This document shows positions 1 to 7,040 of a DNA stretch of 7,040 bases, piece after piece. Made by a program: the position numbers and the translations under genes. This DNA comes from Vicinamibacteria bacterium (GTDB taxonomy: Bacteria; Acidobacteriota; Vicinamibacteria; Vicinamibacterales; UBA2999), in contig JAICQE010000203.1 in NCBI GenBank assembly GCA_025938035.1, forward strand, positions 1-7,040. The letters are read 5' to 3'. Each line of letters starts with the position of its first letter. Within the stretch, counting starts at the first letter, position 1. Below the pieces are notes generated by a model, which did no database searches, was not told the DNA's origin, and saw only the letters and a list, made by a program, of their open reading frames with translations.

Positions 1-1730
<1,730 letters not shown>

Positions 1731-1742
1731 GCGAGCCGCCGA

Positions 1743-3710
1743 CTACCGCAACCCGAACGCGATAATCGTTGACCCCGACGCCACCGCCACGTACTGCTGG
1801 TTGTCGAACACGTAGGTCATCGGCGACGCTTTCCACAGCTGGCTCGTCTGAAAGCTCCACAGCCGGCGCCCGTTTTCCGCATCGACGGCGGCGAACGCGC
1901 CGCTGTCGTCGCCGAAGAAGACCACCCGGCCGGCCGTGCTCAGCACGCCGCCCCACGAATTGACGTTGCCGATCTGCGGCACCTCCCACGCCACCTTGCC
2001 GGTGCGGATGTCGATCGCGCGCAGCAGGCGCTGCGCCGGCTCGTTTGGCGCCTGACGGAACGAGCCGCCCATGAATCCTCTGCCCGCCGCCCATTCCTGA
2101 TCGCTGCGCGTGAAGATGCCGCACTTGTCGTTCGTCTGGACGTAATAGAGGTTCGTCAGCGGATTGAACGACGACGAGTACCAGTTCGTCGCCCCGTCCA
2201 GCGATGGACACACGCGCTTCCCTTCCGGCGAGGGTTCCATTCCTGGCACGCGAATCGGGCGTCCACGCGGGTCGAGACCGCTCGCCCATGTGATGTTCTT
2301 GATGAATCCGCCGCCGGAGAGGAACTCCCCCGTGGTGCGATCGAGCACGTAGAGGAAGCCGTTGCGGTTCGCCTGCACCAGCAGCTTGCGCGGCTTCCCC
2401 TGCCACGTCGTGTCCACGAGCGCCGTCGGCTCCTGGGCGTCGTAGTCCCACACGTCGTGCGGCGTGAACTGGAAGTGCCATTTCAACGCGCCCGTCTTCG
2501 CGTCGAGCGCAACCACGGAGTCCGTGTACAGGTTGTCGCCGAGGCGGTCGTCGCCGATCAGATCCGGGCCTGGATTACCCACGGTCCAATAGACCGTGTC
2601 GAGCTGCGGGTCGTAGGCGCCGGTCATCCACGTGCTTCCACCCGGGTGTGCGATGCCCTTTCCCTGCCACGTTTCCGAGCCACGTTCGCCGGCCGCCGGC
2701 ACCGTCCAGAAGCGCCACGCTTCCTTCCCCGTCGCCTGATCGTAGGCGCCCACGAAACCGCGCACGCCCTCGTCGCCACCCGATGTGCCGGTGATGACGA
2801 GATTGCCGACCGGCAGCGGCGCACCGGTCGCGTTGTAGTTCTGCCGCCAGTCCGCCATCTCGGTGTCCCAGAGCAGCGCGCCGGTGTGGCGATCGAGCGC
2901 AATGACATGGGCGTGGTCCGTGACCATGAACAATCGATCGCCGGCGACTCCAACGCCGCGGTTCACGCCGCCGGCGGCATTGCCGATGAGTCCCTTCGTC
3001 CGTGGACGTTGATATCGCCAGATCTCCCGGCCGCTGCCGGCGTCGATCGCCCAGCACTCGTTCGCGCTGGTCACATACATCACGCCTCCAACCACGACCG
3101 GCGTCACCTGCAGGCGCGACGTGTTCGGCAGGGTGAACATCCACTTCGGCGCCAGCCGTTCGACATTGCTGCGGTCGATCTGCGCCAGCGGGCTGTAGCG
3201 GCTGCCATCCGGGCCGCCGTTGTACGACGGCCAGTCGGCCTGCGAGGTGACCGCTCGATAGCGGTTGCCTTCGGGCCGCAGCAGCTGGATGCGCTGCTTG
3301 GCGTCGAGCACCTGTACATCGCCATGCGTCCGATTCAGGACCCATCCGTCGAGCACACGGCCATCGGAGAGCGTGAACGGCGACCGGACCGGCACAGTGC
3401 TCGTTCGCGGCTTCAGCGTGCGGACGAAAGACACGAGATCGGCCGCTTCGGCGTCGGAGAGTGTCGAGAAGGGCGGCATGCCTGCAGCGGGAAACCCGGC
3501 CCGCAGCACCATCCGCAGCTCGTCGTCCGTGCGGAGAATCGCTCGCGCGGCGATGGCCGGCCCAAGTTCTCCGCCGTTGCCATCCGTTCCGTGGCACGAG
3601 GCGCAGCGCGTGACGAACGCCTTCCGTCCGCTCTCGACGTTCTGGGCGGATGGCAGCGCACCGATCAACAGCGTGATCGCGCACGCCAATCCGATGCTAT
3701 TCCTCGCCAA
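1743..3710 (-). CDS. Secreted cytochrome c-PQQ-dependent dehydrogenase (quinohaemoprotein, alcohol/sugar type)
   Basis: Predicted periplasmic quinohaemoprotein of 655 aa that oxidises an alcohol or sugar with PQQ and passes electrons to its own c-haem. Order: signal peptide 1-22 (cleavage near PSA|QN); cytochrome c about 25-100, with CASCH at 36-40 and probable axial Met78 in GMPPF; a small beta-rich linker domain about 110-155; then an eight-bladed propeller with repeated tryptophan-docking motifs such as ALDAKTGALKW (401-411). By alignment from memory to methanol dehydrogenase, Asn379 (VGNPGP) and Asp313 (SGGDEGVRG) would be metal ligands, Asp422 (PHDVWDYD) the base, and Cys501/Cys530 match its 386/415 disulfide. 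The vicinal Cys-Cys is absent. The TTG start at 3710 is chosen for its strong GGAGG seven bases upstream and a proper signal peptide; it overlaps tsaE by 14 bases. Substrate is unknown, and no PQQ synthesis genes are in view. Confidence 0.92.
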   Translation of the reverse strand: MARNSIGLACAITLLIGALPSAQNVESGRKAFVTRCASCHGTDGNGGELGPAIAARAILRTDDELRMVLRAGFPAAGMPPFSTLSDAEAADLVSFVRTLKPRTSTVPVRSPFTLSDGRVLDGWVLNRTHGDVQVLDAKQRIQLLRPEGNRYRAVTSQADWPSYNGGPDGSRYSPLAQIDRSNVERLAPKWMFTLPNTSRLQVTPVVVGGVMYVTSANECWAIDAGSGREIWRYQRPRTKGLIGNAAGGVNRGVGVAGDRLFMVTDHAHVIALDRHTGALLWDTEMADWRQNYNATGAPLPVGNLVITGTSGGDEGVRGFVGAYDQATGKEAWRFWTVPAAGERGSETWQGKGIAHPGGSTWMTGAYDPQLDTVYWTVGNPGPDLIGDDRLGDNLYTDSVVALDAKTGALKWHFQFTPHDVWDYDAQEPTALVDTTWQGKPRKLLVQANRNGFLYVLDRTTGEFLSGGGFIKNITWASGLDPRGRPIRVPGMEPSPEGKRVCPSLDGATNWYSSSFNPLTNLYYVQTNDKCGIFTRSDQEWAAGRGFMGGSFRQAPNEPAQRLLRAIDIRTGKVAWEVPQIGNVNSWGGVLSTAGRVVFFGDDSGAFAAVDAENGRRLWSFQTSQLWKASPMTYVFDNQQYVAVASGSTIIAFGLR

Positions 3711-4110
3711 TGCTGATCCTCCGTGTCGTGTCGTCCACGATTTCAATGCGAACGGGCCTCGCGCCTTCGAGCGCATGTGTCAGTCGGTCCGGCCACTCGA
3801 TCGCCAGCACACCGTTGTCCACGCCCAGCTCGTCGAGCCCGAGATCGTCCGTTGCGGCGCGATCGAGCCGGTAGAGATCGACGTGATAGAGCGCCAGTCG
3901 TCCACCGCGATATTCATGAACGAGTGTGAACGTCGGACTGCTGACCTCCCGCGGATCGATGTCCAGGCCTTCCGCAAGGCCTCTGACGAAGGCCGTCTTC
4001 CCGGCGCCAAGATTTCCCGAGAGCAGCAGGACGTCGCCAGCCCGAAGGTCGTCGGCCAACGCTCTCGCGACTGCCGCGGTCTCCTGCTCCGAGCGGGTCG
4101 TGTGCACCAA
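3697..4110 (-). CDS. tsaE: tRNA N6-threonylcarbamoyladenosine biosynthesis ATPase TsaE
   Basis: The 137-aa P-loop ATPase partners TsaD/TsaB in making t6A at position 37 of ANN-decoding tRNAs, in the cytoplasm. The Walker A loop is GNLGAGKT (32-39). Other TsaE hallmarks are SSPTFTLVHEY (57-67), HVDLYRL (76-82) and EWPDRL (105-110, the family's EW-x-(E/D)-R element). Length matches the family (about 130-160 aa). The first codon after the nnr stop is TTG at 4110, with GTG at 4107 next in frame; either could start the protein, and a CAGG eight bases before the TTG slightly favours it. Immediate adjacency to nnr (TAGTTG) recalls the yjeF-yjeE pair of E. coli, which supports the call. The 3' end overlaps the quinoprotein start by 14 bases and carries its ribosome-binding site. 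Confidence 0.95.
   Translation of the reverse strand: MVHTTRSEQETAAVARALADDLRAGDVLLLSGNLGAGKTAFVRGLAEGLDIDPREVSSPTFTLVHEYRGGRLALYHVDLYRLDRAATDDLGLDELGVDNGVLAIEWPDRLTHALEGARPVRIEIVDDTTRRISIGEE
3718..3722 (-). promoter_or_regulatory. Shine-Dalgarno site for the quinoprotein gene, inside tsaE
   Basis: On the minus strand the sequence reads GGAGG at 3722-3718, then seven bases, then TTG at 3710. This is the best ribosome-binding match seen in the window and decides the start of the quinoprotein over the in-frame ATG at 3776. It lies within the last codons of tsaE, so ribosomes finishing tsaE would pass over it, consistent with translational coupling. Confidence 0.7.
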
Positions 4111-5682
4111 CTAACCGGCCTGTTCCGGCTGGCCGCGATTCAACAGCGCAGCAACCGCACCGCCGATGTGCTCGAGCAGATCCGTCGCCGTCATGGCTAC
4201 CTGGCCGCAGTCCGCCTCCGCGAGATCGCCGGCCGCGCCATGCAGGAACACCGCGATCCTGCAGGCGGCTTCCGCGTCGAGCAGCTGCGCGAGCCAGGCG
4301 GCAACCATGCCCGTCAGCACGTCGCCGGTTCCGGCCGTCGCCATTCCCGGATTCCCCGTCGGGTTGATGAAGACTCGTCCGGCCGGCGTCGCGATAACCG
4401 TGCGGTGCCCCTTCAGGATCACGTAAACGCGGCGCGTCGTCGCGAAATCGGCGGCCACCTCGAGGCGATTGGCCTGAACCTCGTCGATCGACATCCCAGC
4501 CAGGCGGGCCATCTCGCCGGGATGCGGCGTAATGATCACGTCACGATCATCGCGGCCGAGCAGCCGTCCGGGTTCCTCCGCCAGCAGCGTCAGGGCATCC
4601 GCGTCCAGCACGAGCGGCACCGTCGCGCGGTCGACGAGGGCGCGTACAAACGCAGATGCCTCGGACGTGCGGCCGAGGCCAGGGCCACAGGCAATGATGT
4701 CGTGCTGCAGCTCGAGGGCACGGTCGAGCGCTCCGACGGCCACGCTGCCCTCCTTCTCCGGCAGCGGCGCGGTCATCAGCTCCGCCGCCAGCGACGCCAC
4801 AACGGGCAGGCAGCTTGCGGGAGTGGCAATTGTGACCAGGCCGGCGCCAGAGCGCAGCGCCCCCATTCCGGCGAGGAATGCCGCACCGGTCTTGCCGACG
4901 GAGCCGGCGACGACCGTCACACGCCCGAAATCGCCTTTGTGCGAATCGGCGGTCCTTGGCTCGATGAGCTCCCGCAGCTGCTCGGGGGTCAGCAGCTCCA
5001 CGTGCGGACCGTCCAATCCCTCGATGACCTCGTACGGAATACCGATGTCGGCGATGACCACGTCCCCGGCATGCGCCTCTCCCGGCGGCAGCACCAGCGG
5101 CAGCTTGGGCGCCGCCAGCGTGACCGTCATTGCGGCGTTGACGCAGTCGCCGGGCAGCTGCGGCGTATCCGCGGACAGGCCGCTCGGCAGGTCGATCGCA
5201 ACGATCGGCAGGTCCGCGGCGTTCACATCGGCAATCACCGTCTCCAGCATGCCGCCGACCGCGGACTTCAAGCCGGTCCCGAGAATCGCGTCTACGATCA
5301 GGGTGCACTGGGAAATCTCGGAAAAGTGCAGCTCCCAGCTCTGCTCGTCGGCAATCTCGACGACGGTGACGCCGAGCCGGCCAAGGATGTCCAGATTCGT
5401 CCGCGCGTCGCCGCGCACGTCGGCGACCGCGCCGATCACGAAGACGGCGGTATCGACACCGCGCTGCAGCAGCGTTCGCGCGACGACAAAGCCGTCGCCG
5501 CCGTTGTTGCCGCGGCCACAGAGCACGGCGATCCGGCCCGACAGCTGCCGCTCGTAGGCGGCCTCCATCGCCGCCACCACCTGGCGGCCGGCGTTCTCCA
5601 TCAGCACGAGCGATGGAATGCCGATGTCTTCAATTGTGAACCGATCCGCCTCGCGCATTTGCGCGGCAGTGAGAATGCGCAC
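4111..5682 (-). CDS. nnr: Bifunctional NAD(P)H-hydrate epimerase / ADP-dependent (S)-NAD(P)H-hydrate dehydratase
   Basis: This 523-aa cytoplasmic enzyme repairs NADHX and NADPHX, the hydrated forms of reduced nicotinamide cofactors. The N-terminal YjeF_N epimerase half (about 1-225) shows the opening ILTAAQMREADR, GRGNNGGDGFVVAR (56-69), DAILGTGL (131-138) with probable catalytic Asp131, and IDLPSGLSADT (163-173). The C-terminal ribokinase-like dehydratase half (about 240-515) shows HKGDFGRV (248-255), GPGLGR (333-338), LDADAL (359-364), TPHPGE (385-390), GNPGMATAGTGDVLTG (443-458) and the probable catalytic Asp454. ADP dependence is inferred from bacterial homologues. The GTG start at 5682 gives the family-typical MRILTAAQMRE opening; no convincing Shine-Dalgarno precedes it. 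It is first of three tightly packed minus-strand genes and diverges from the aminotransferase across a 65-base spacer. Confidence 0.96.
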   Translation of the reverse strand: MRILTAAQMREADRFTIEDIGIPSLVLMENAGRQVVAAMEAAYERQLSGRIAVLCGRGNNGGDGFVVARTLLQRGVDTAVFVIGAVADVRGDARTNLDILGRLGVTVVEIADEQSWELHFSEISQCTLIVDAILGTGLKSAVGGMLETVIADVNAADLPIVAIDLPSGLSADTPQLPGDCVNAAMTVTLAAPKLPLVLPPGEAHAGDVVIADIGIPYEVIEGLDGPHVELLTPEQLRELIEPRTADSHKGDFGRVTVVAGSVGKTGAAFLAGMGALRSGAGLVTIATPASCLPVVASLAAELMTAPLPEKEGSVAVGALDRALELQHDIIACGPGLGRTSEASAFVRALVDRATVPLVLDADALTLLAEEPGRLLGRDDRDVIITPHPGEMARLAGMSIDEVQANRLEVAADFATTRRVYVILKGHRTVIATPAGRVFINPTGNPGMATAGTGDVLTGMVAAWLAQLLDAEAACRIAVFLHGAAGDLAEADCGQVAMTATDLLEHIGGAVAALLNRGQPEQAG

Positions 5683-5747
5683 GCTTGCGCGGAGTGTACT
5701 ACTATCAAGCGGGGATCAGGGATCAGGGACCAGGGATCAGGGATCAG
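5683..5747. promoter_or_regulatory. Divergent intergenic spacer, probable promoters for nnr operon and aminotransferase
   Basis: The only intergenic stretch between divergent starts (GTG 5682 minus, ATG 5748 plus) must hold or adjoin promoters for both sides. On the plus strand TACTAT at 5700-5705 is a 4/6 match to a sigma70 -10 box, and on the minus strand TACACT (5699-5694) is likewise 4/6. Neither has a convincing -35 at 17 bases. Positions 5712-5746 are occupied by the tandem 7-mer. Promoter assignment is inferred from geometry rather than from strong boxes. Confidence 0.35.
5712..5746 (+). repeat. Tandem 7-bp repeat, (GGGATCA)5, abutting a start codon
   Basis: Five head-to-tail copies of GGGATCA occupy 5712-5718, 5719-5725, 5726-5732 (one change, GGGACCA), 5733-5739 and 5740-5746, ending one base before ATG 5748. 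Each unit contains a weak Shine-Dalgarno-like AGGGA. The last lies only four bases from the ATG and the one before it eleven bases away, so the array probably supplies the ribosome-binding region. The structure is read directly from the sequence. Similar short heptamer arrays between genes occur in other GC-rich bacteria, from memory. Confidence 0.9.
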
Positions 5748-6611
5748 ATGGCAGCGACCGTATTCGTCAACGGGCAGATCAGCGGCGAGCGCGAGGCGGT
5801 CGTCTCCGTCTTCGATCACGGCTTCCTGTACGGCGAGGGCGTGTACGAGACGTTGCGCACCTACAACCAGCGGCTCTTCCTCTTCGACCGGCACGCGGGT
5901 CGTCTGCGCCGATCAGCGCACATGATCGCGCTCGATCTTCCGTTCACGGACGAATATCTGCTGGACGCGATCAGCCAGACGATGGCCCGCGCCGGTTTGG
6001 CTGAAGAGGCGTATGTGCGTGTGCTCGTCACCCGCGGCGTCGGCGAGCTGACCTATGATCCGAAAGCCACACCCACTCACAGCCTCGTCATCATCGTGAA
6101 GCCGCAGGTCGATCCACCGGCCGCGGCCTATCGCGACGGCGTCGGCGTCGCCATCGTGGACATCGTCCGCAACCACCCGGGATCGGTGAACCCGAAGATC
6201 AAGAGCAACAACCTGATGAACAACGCGCTGGCGATGCAGGAGGCGCTGAAGCGCGGCGCCTTCGAAGGCGTGATGCGCAACTACCGCGGCGAGCTCACCG
6301 AGTGCACGACCGCAAACCTCTTCATCGTCAAGGACGGGGTCGTCCTGACACCGCCGCTCGATGCCGGACTTCTGCCAGGGATCACACGCGAGTTCATCTT
6401 CGAGATCGGAAACGCGAACGGCATCAGCGTGCGCGAGGCGGCGTTGAGAGATAACGACCTCTATGGCGCGGACGAGGCGTTTCTGACCAGCACGACGCGC
6501 GAGGCAGTGCCGATCGTGACGGTTGATGATCGCGCGATTGGGACGGGAACGCCCGGACCCGTGACGCTCCAGCTGCTCGAGGAGTTCCGGCGAGCCGCGA
6601 GGTCCGCCTGA
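5748..6611 (+). CDS. PLP-dependent class IV aminotransferase (branched-chain / D-amino-acid aminotransferase-like)
   Basis: The 287-aa fold-type IV PLP enzyme probably transaminates amino acids in the cytoplasm. Visible features are FDHGFLYGEGVYETLRTY (22-39), typical of the family N-terminus, the PLP-lysine region NPKIKSNNLMNN with probable catalytic Lys152 (148-159), GELTECTTANLF (181-192) with Glu185 expected to contact the pyridine nitrogen, LLPGITRE (208-215) and FLTSTTREAVPI (245-256). The length fits BCAT, D-amino-acid aminotransferase and aminodeoxychorismate lyase alike. The T-S-T loop leans toward the D-amino-acid type and the general layout toward an IlvE-like enzyme, so no symbol is given. 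I chose ATG 5748 because it gives the normal start FVNGQIS; an in-frame TTG at 5685 would translate the 7-mer repeat. The last codons and the stop lie inside a palindrome. Confidence 0.93.
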   Translation: MAATVFVNGQISGEREAVVSVFDHGFLYGEGVYETLRTYNQRLFLFDRHAGRLRRSAHMIALDLPFTDEYLLDAISQTMARAGLAEEAYVRVLVTRGVGELTYDPKATPTHSLVIIVKPQVDPPAAAYRDGVGVAIVDIVRNHPGSVNPKIKSNNLMNNALAMQEALKRGAFEGVMRNYRGELTECTTANLFIVKDGVVLTPPLDAGLLPGITREFIFEIGNANGISVREAALRDNDLYGADEAFLTSTTREAVPIVTVDDRAIGTGTPGPVTLQLLEEFRRAARSA

Positions 6612-6619
6612 AGGCGGAC
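6602..6619. repeat. REP-like palindrome around the aminotransferase stop codon
   Basis: A perfect 7-bp inverted repeat, GTCCGCC (6602-6608) and GGCGGAC (6613-6619), encloses the loop TGAA, whose TGA is the aminotransferase stop codon. No T-run follows, so it is not a canonical intrinsic terminator, though the hairpin could protect the 3' end of the mRNA. The same GGCGGAC stem sequence recurs in the larger element 50 bases downstream. Confidence 0.7.
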
Positions 6620-6637
6620 ACTACGTCCCTTCTTCCT

Positions 6638-6700
6638 CGATCGTGGGGCGCGCCTTGTCAGGCGCGCCAGGCGGACCCGACCGGGTCCGCCCCACGATCG
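6638..6700. repeat. Compound fold-back element with 13-bp terminal inverted repeats and two inner hairpins
   Basis: Perfect 13-bp outer arms, CGATCGTGGGGCG (6638-6650) and its reverse complement (6688-6700), enclose two perfect 9-bp hairpins. The first is GGCGCGCCT (6647-6655) with AGGCGCGCC (6660-6668) and loop TGTC; the second is GGCGGACCC (6670-6678) with GGGTCCGCC (6683-6691) and loop GACC. Inner stems share four bases with each outer arm, so it can fold as two strong hairpins or as an outer stem carrying two 5-bp hairpins. This looks like a REP/MITE-like element or double hairpin. No target-site duplication is obvious. The right arm runs into conserved codons of the following Fe-S gene. 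Confidence 0.75.
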
Positions 6701-7040
6701 TCTTTCTCGAACCGAGCTGTCTCTCCGCGATCCGCGAGGACGCGCCTGACCTCCTCACAGGCCAGGAGCGTGAGGACGCGCGCGTTGTCGCGAGCCGCGC
6801 GCGACTCTTTGAGGAGTGGCTCGAGGGGGAAGTGCGAGCCGGGCGAGCCAATCTGCCGCTCACCTCAGGTCCCTCGCGCATCGTCGTTCACGGTCACTGC
6901 CATCAGAAATCCATGGGTGACCTCGCACCCGCGAAGGCGCTGCTTGCTCGAATCCCCGGCGCGAGCGTAGTCGATCCCGATGCCGGCTGCTGCGGCATGG
7001 CCGGCTCGTTCGGCTACATGAAGAATCACTTTGACGTGTC
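6643..7040 (+). CDS. Fe-S oxidoreductase C-terminal cysteine-rich (CCG) domain, probably 5'-truncated gene; 3' end outside window
   Basis: The frame is open through the window end and encodes the final cysteine-rich domain seen in GlpC/LutA-type proteins and in long FAD-linked oxidase/Fe-S fusions. Motifs are IVFLEPSC (Cys codon 6718), HGHCHQKSMG (from 6889) and DAGCCGMAGSFGY (Cys codons 6988 and 6991); these cysteines normally hold an iron-sulfur cluster. Homology starts abruptly at about 6694. The first CCG motif, the ferredoxin-like region and any FAD-binding domain should precede it but are absent, because the aminotransferase and a fold-back element lie there. GTG 6643 and TTG 6655 are the nearest possible starts, neither with a good ribosome-binding site. 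I read it as a decaying fragment, but the frame is intact, so expression of a short protein cannot be excluded. The boundary at 6643 is approximate. Confidence 0.75.
   Translation, partial: MGRALSGAPGGPDRVRPTIVFLEPSCLSAIREDAPDLLTGQEREDARVVASRARLFEEWLEGEVRAGRANLPLTSGPSRIVVHGHCHQKSMGDLAPAKALLARIPGASVVDPDAGCCGMAGSFGYMKNHFDV

Noticed and set aside
1731..1742. Possible shared terminator between convergent guaB and quinoprotein genes
   Set aside because: Only 12 bases with no inverted repeat or T-run.
2457..3716. 419-codon plus-strand frame antisense to the quinoprotein
   Set aside because: Low-complexity, Arg/Ala-rich composition, no motif, and the opposite strand encodes a clear cytochrome-PQQ protein.
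3711..3776. In-frame ATG at 3776 as the quinoprotein start
   Set aside because: It would bury the signal peptide behind 22 extra residues and overlap tsaE by 80 bases; TTG 3710 has GGAGG at ideal spacing and an N-terminal signal peptide.
5685..5747. TTG start of the aminotransferase upstream of the 7-mer array
   Set aside because: Translation would read the repeat as Gly-Ile-Arg-Asp-Gln units absent from the family; ATG 5748 matches the usual N-terminus.
3265..5925. Very long open frame (886 codons) on the plus strand, antisense to the nnr-tsaE-quinoprotein cluster
   Set aside because: It is Arg/His/Gln-rich with no recognisable motif and covers three well-supported genes on the other strand; long antisense frames are expected from GC-rich codon bias.
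6602..6640. Intrinsic terminator after the aminotransferase
   Set aside because: The hairpin is present but is followed by ACTACGTCCC rather than a T-run, so it is recorded as a repeat instead.
6770..6970. 66-codon plus-strand and 86-codon minus-strand frames near the window end
   Set aside because: Both are shadows of the Fe-S cysteine-rich domain, whose conserved motifs lie in a different plus-strand frame.

Overview
The window is GC-rich, densely coding bacterial chromosome. The gene content is mostly housekeeping, plus one periplasmic quinoprotein. Gene style points to an uncultured or soil-type Acidobacteriota, possibly Vicinamibacteria: a cytochrome c-PQQ dehydrogenase fusion of a kind common in that phylum, REP-like GGCGGAC palindromes, and TTG/GTG starts. 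That assignment rests on resemblance from memory and was not tested by any search.

Layout. Positions 1-207 hold the last 68 codons of secA with its zinc-binding SEC-C tail. Its TGA shares one base with the ATG of guaB (207-1730, +), a complete IMP dehydrogenase. Only 12 bases separate guaB from a convergent minus-strand cluster, which reads in transcription order: nnr (5682-4111, NAD(P)HX epimerase/dehydratase fusion), tsaE (4110-3697, tRNA t6A ATPase) and a secreted cytochrome c-PQQ dehydrogenase (3710-1743). These three genes abut or overlap and all begin with GTG or TTG, so they look like one translationally coupled operon. The nnr-tsaE pair is a well-known neighbourhood; the quinoprotein is an unusual third member.

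A 65-base divergent spacer (5683-5747) separates nnr from a plus-strand class IV aminotransferase (5748-6611). About half of the spacer is a five-copy tandem 7-mer, GGGATCA, ending one base before the ATG. The aminotransferase stop codon sits in the loop of a small palindrome (6602-6619). A compound fold-back element follows (6638-6700). Where it ends, a recognisable but headless Fe-S oxidoreductase C-terminal cysteine-rich domain begins and runs off the window. The first CCG motif and any FAD domain are absent, so this looks like a gene truncated at the repeat.

How the genes work together. Apart from coupling within the nnr-tsaE-quinoprotein cluster and secA-guaB, the genes serve separate tasks: protein export, GMP synthesis, nicotinamide cofactor repair, tRNA modification, periplasmic alcohol/sugar oxidation and amino-acid transamination. 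I found no RNA gene, CRISPR array, transposase, phage gene or defence system, and no strong evidence for a new multi-gene system. The points most worth a second look are the 7-mer repeat, the fold-back element at the truncated Fe-S gene, and the metal-site and domain features of the quinoprotein.
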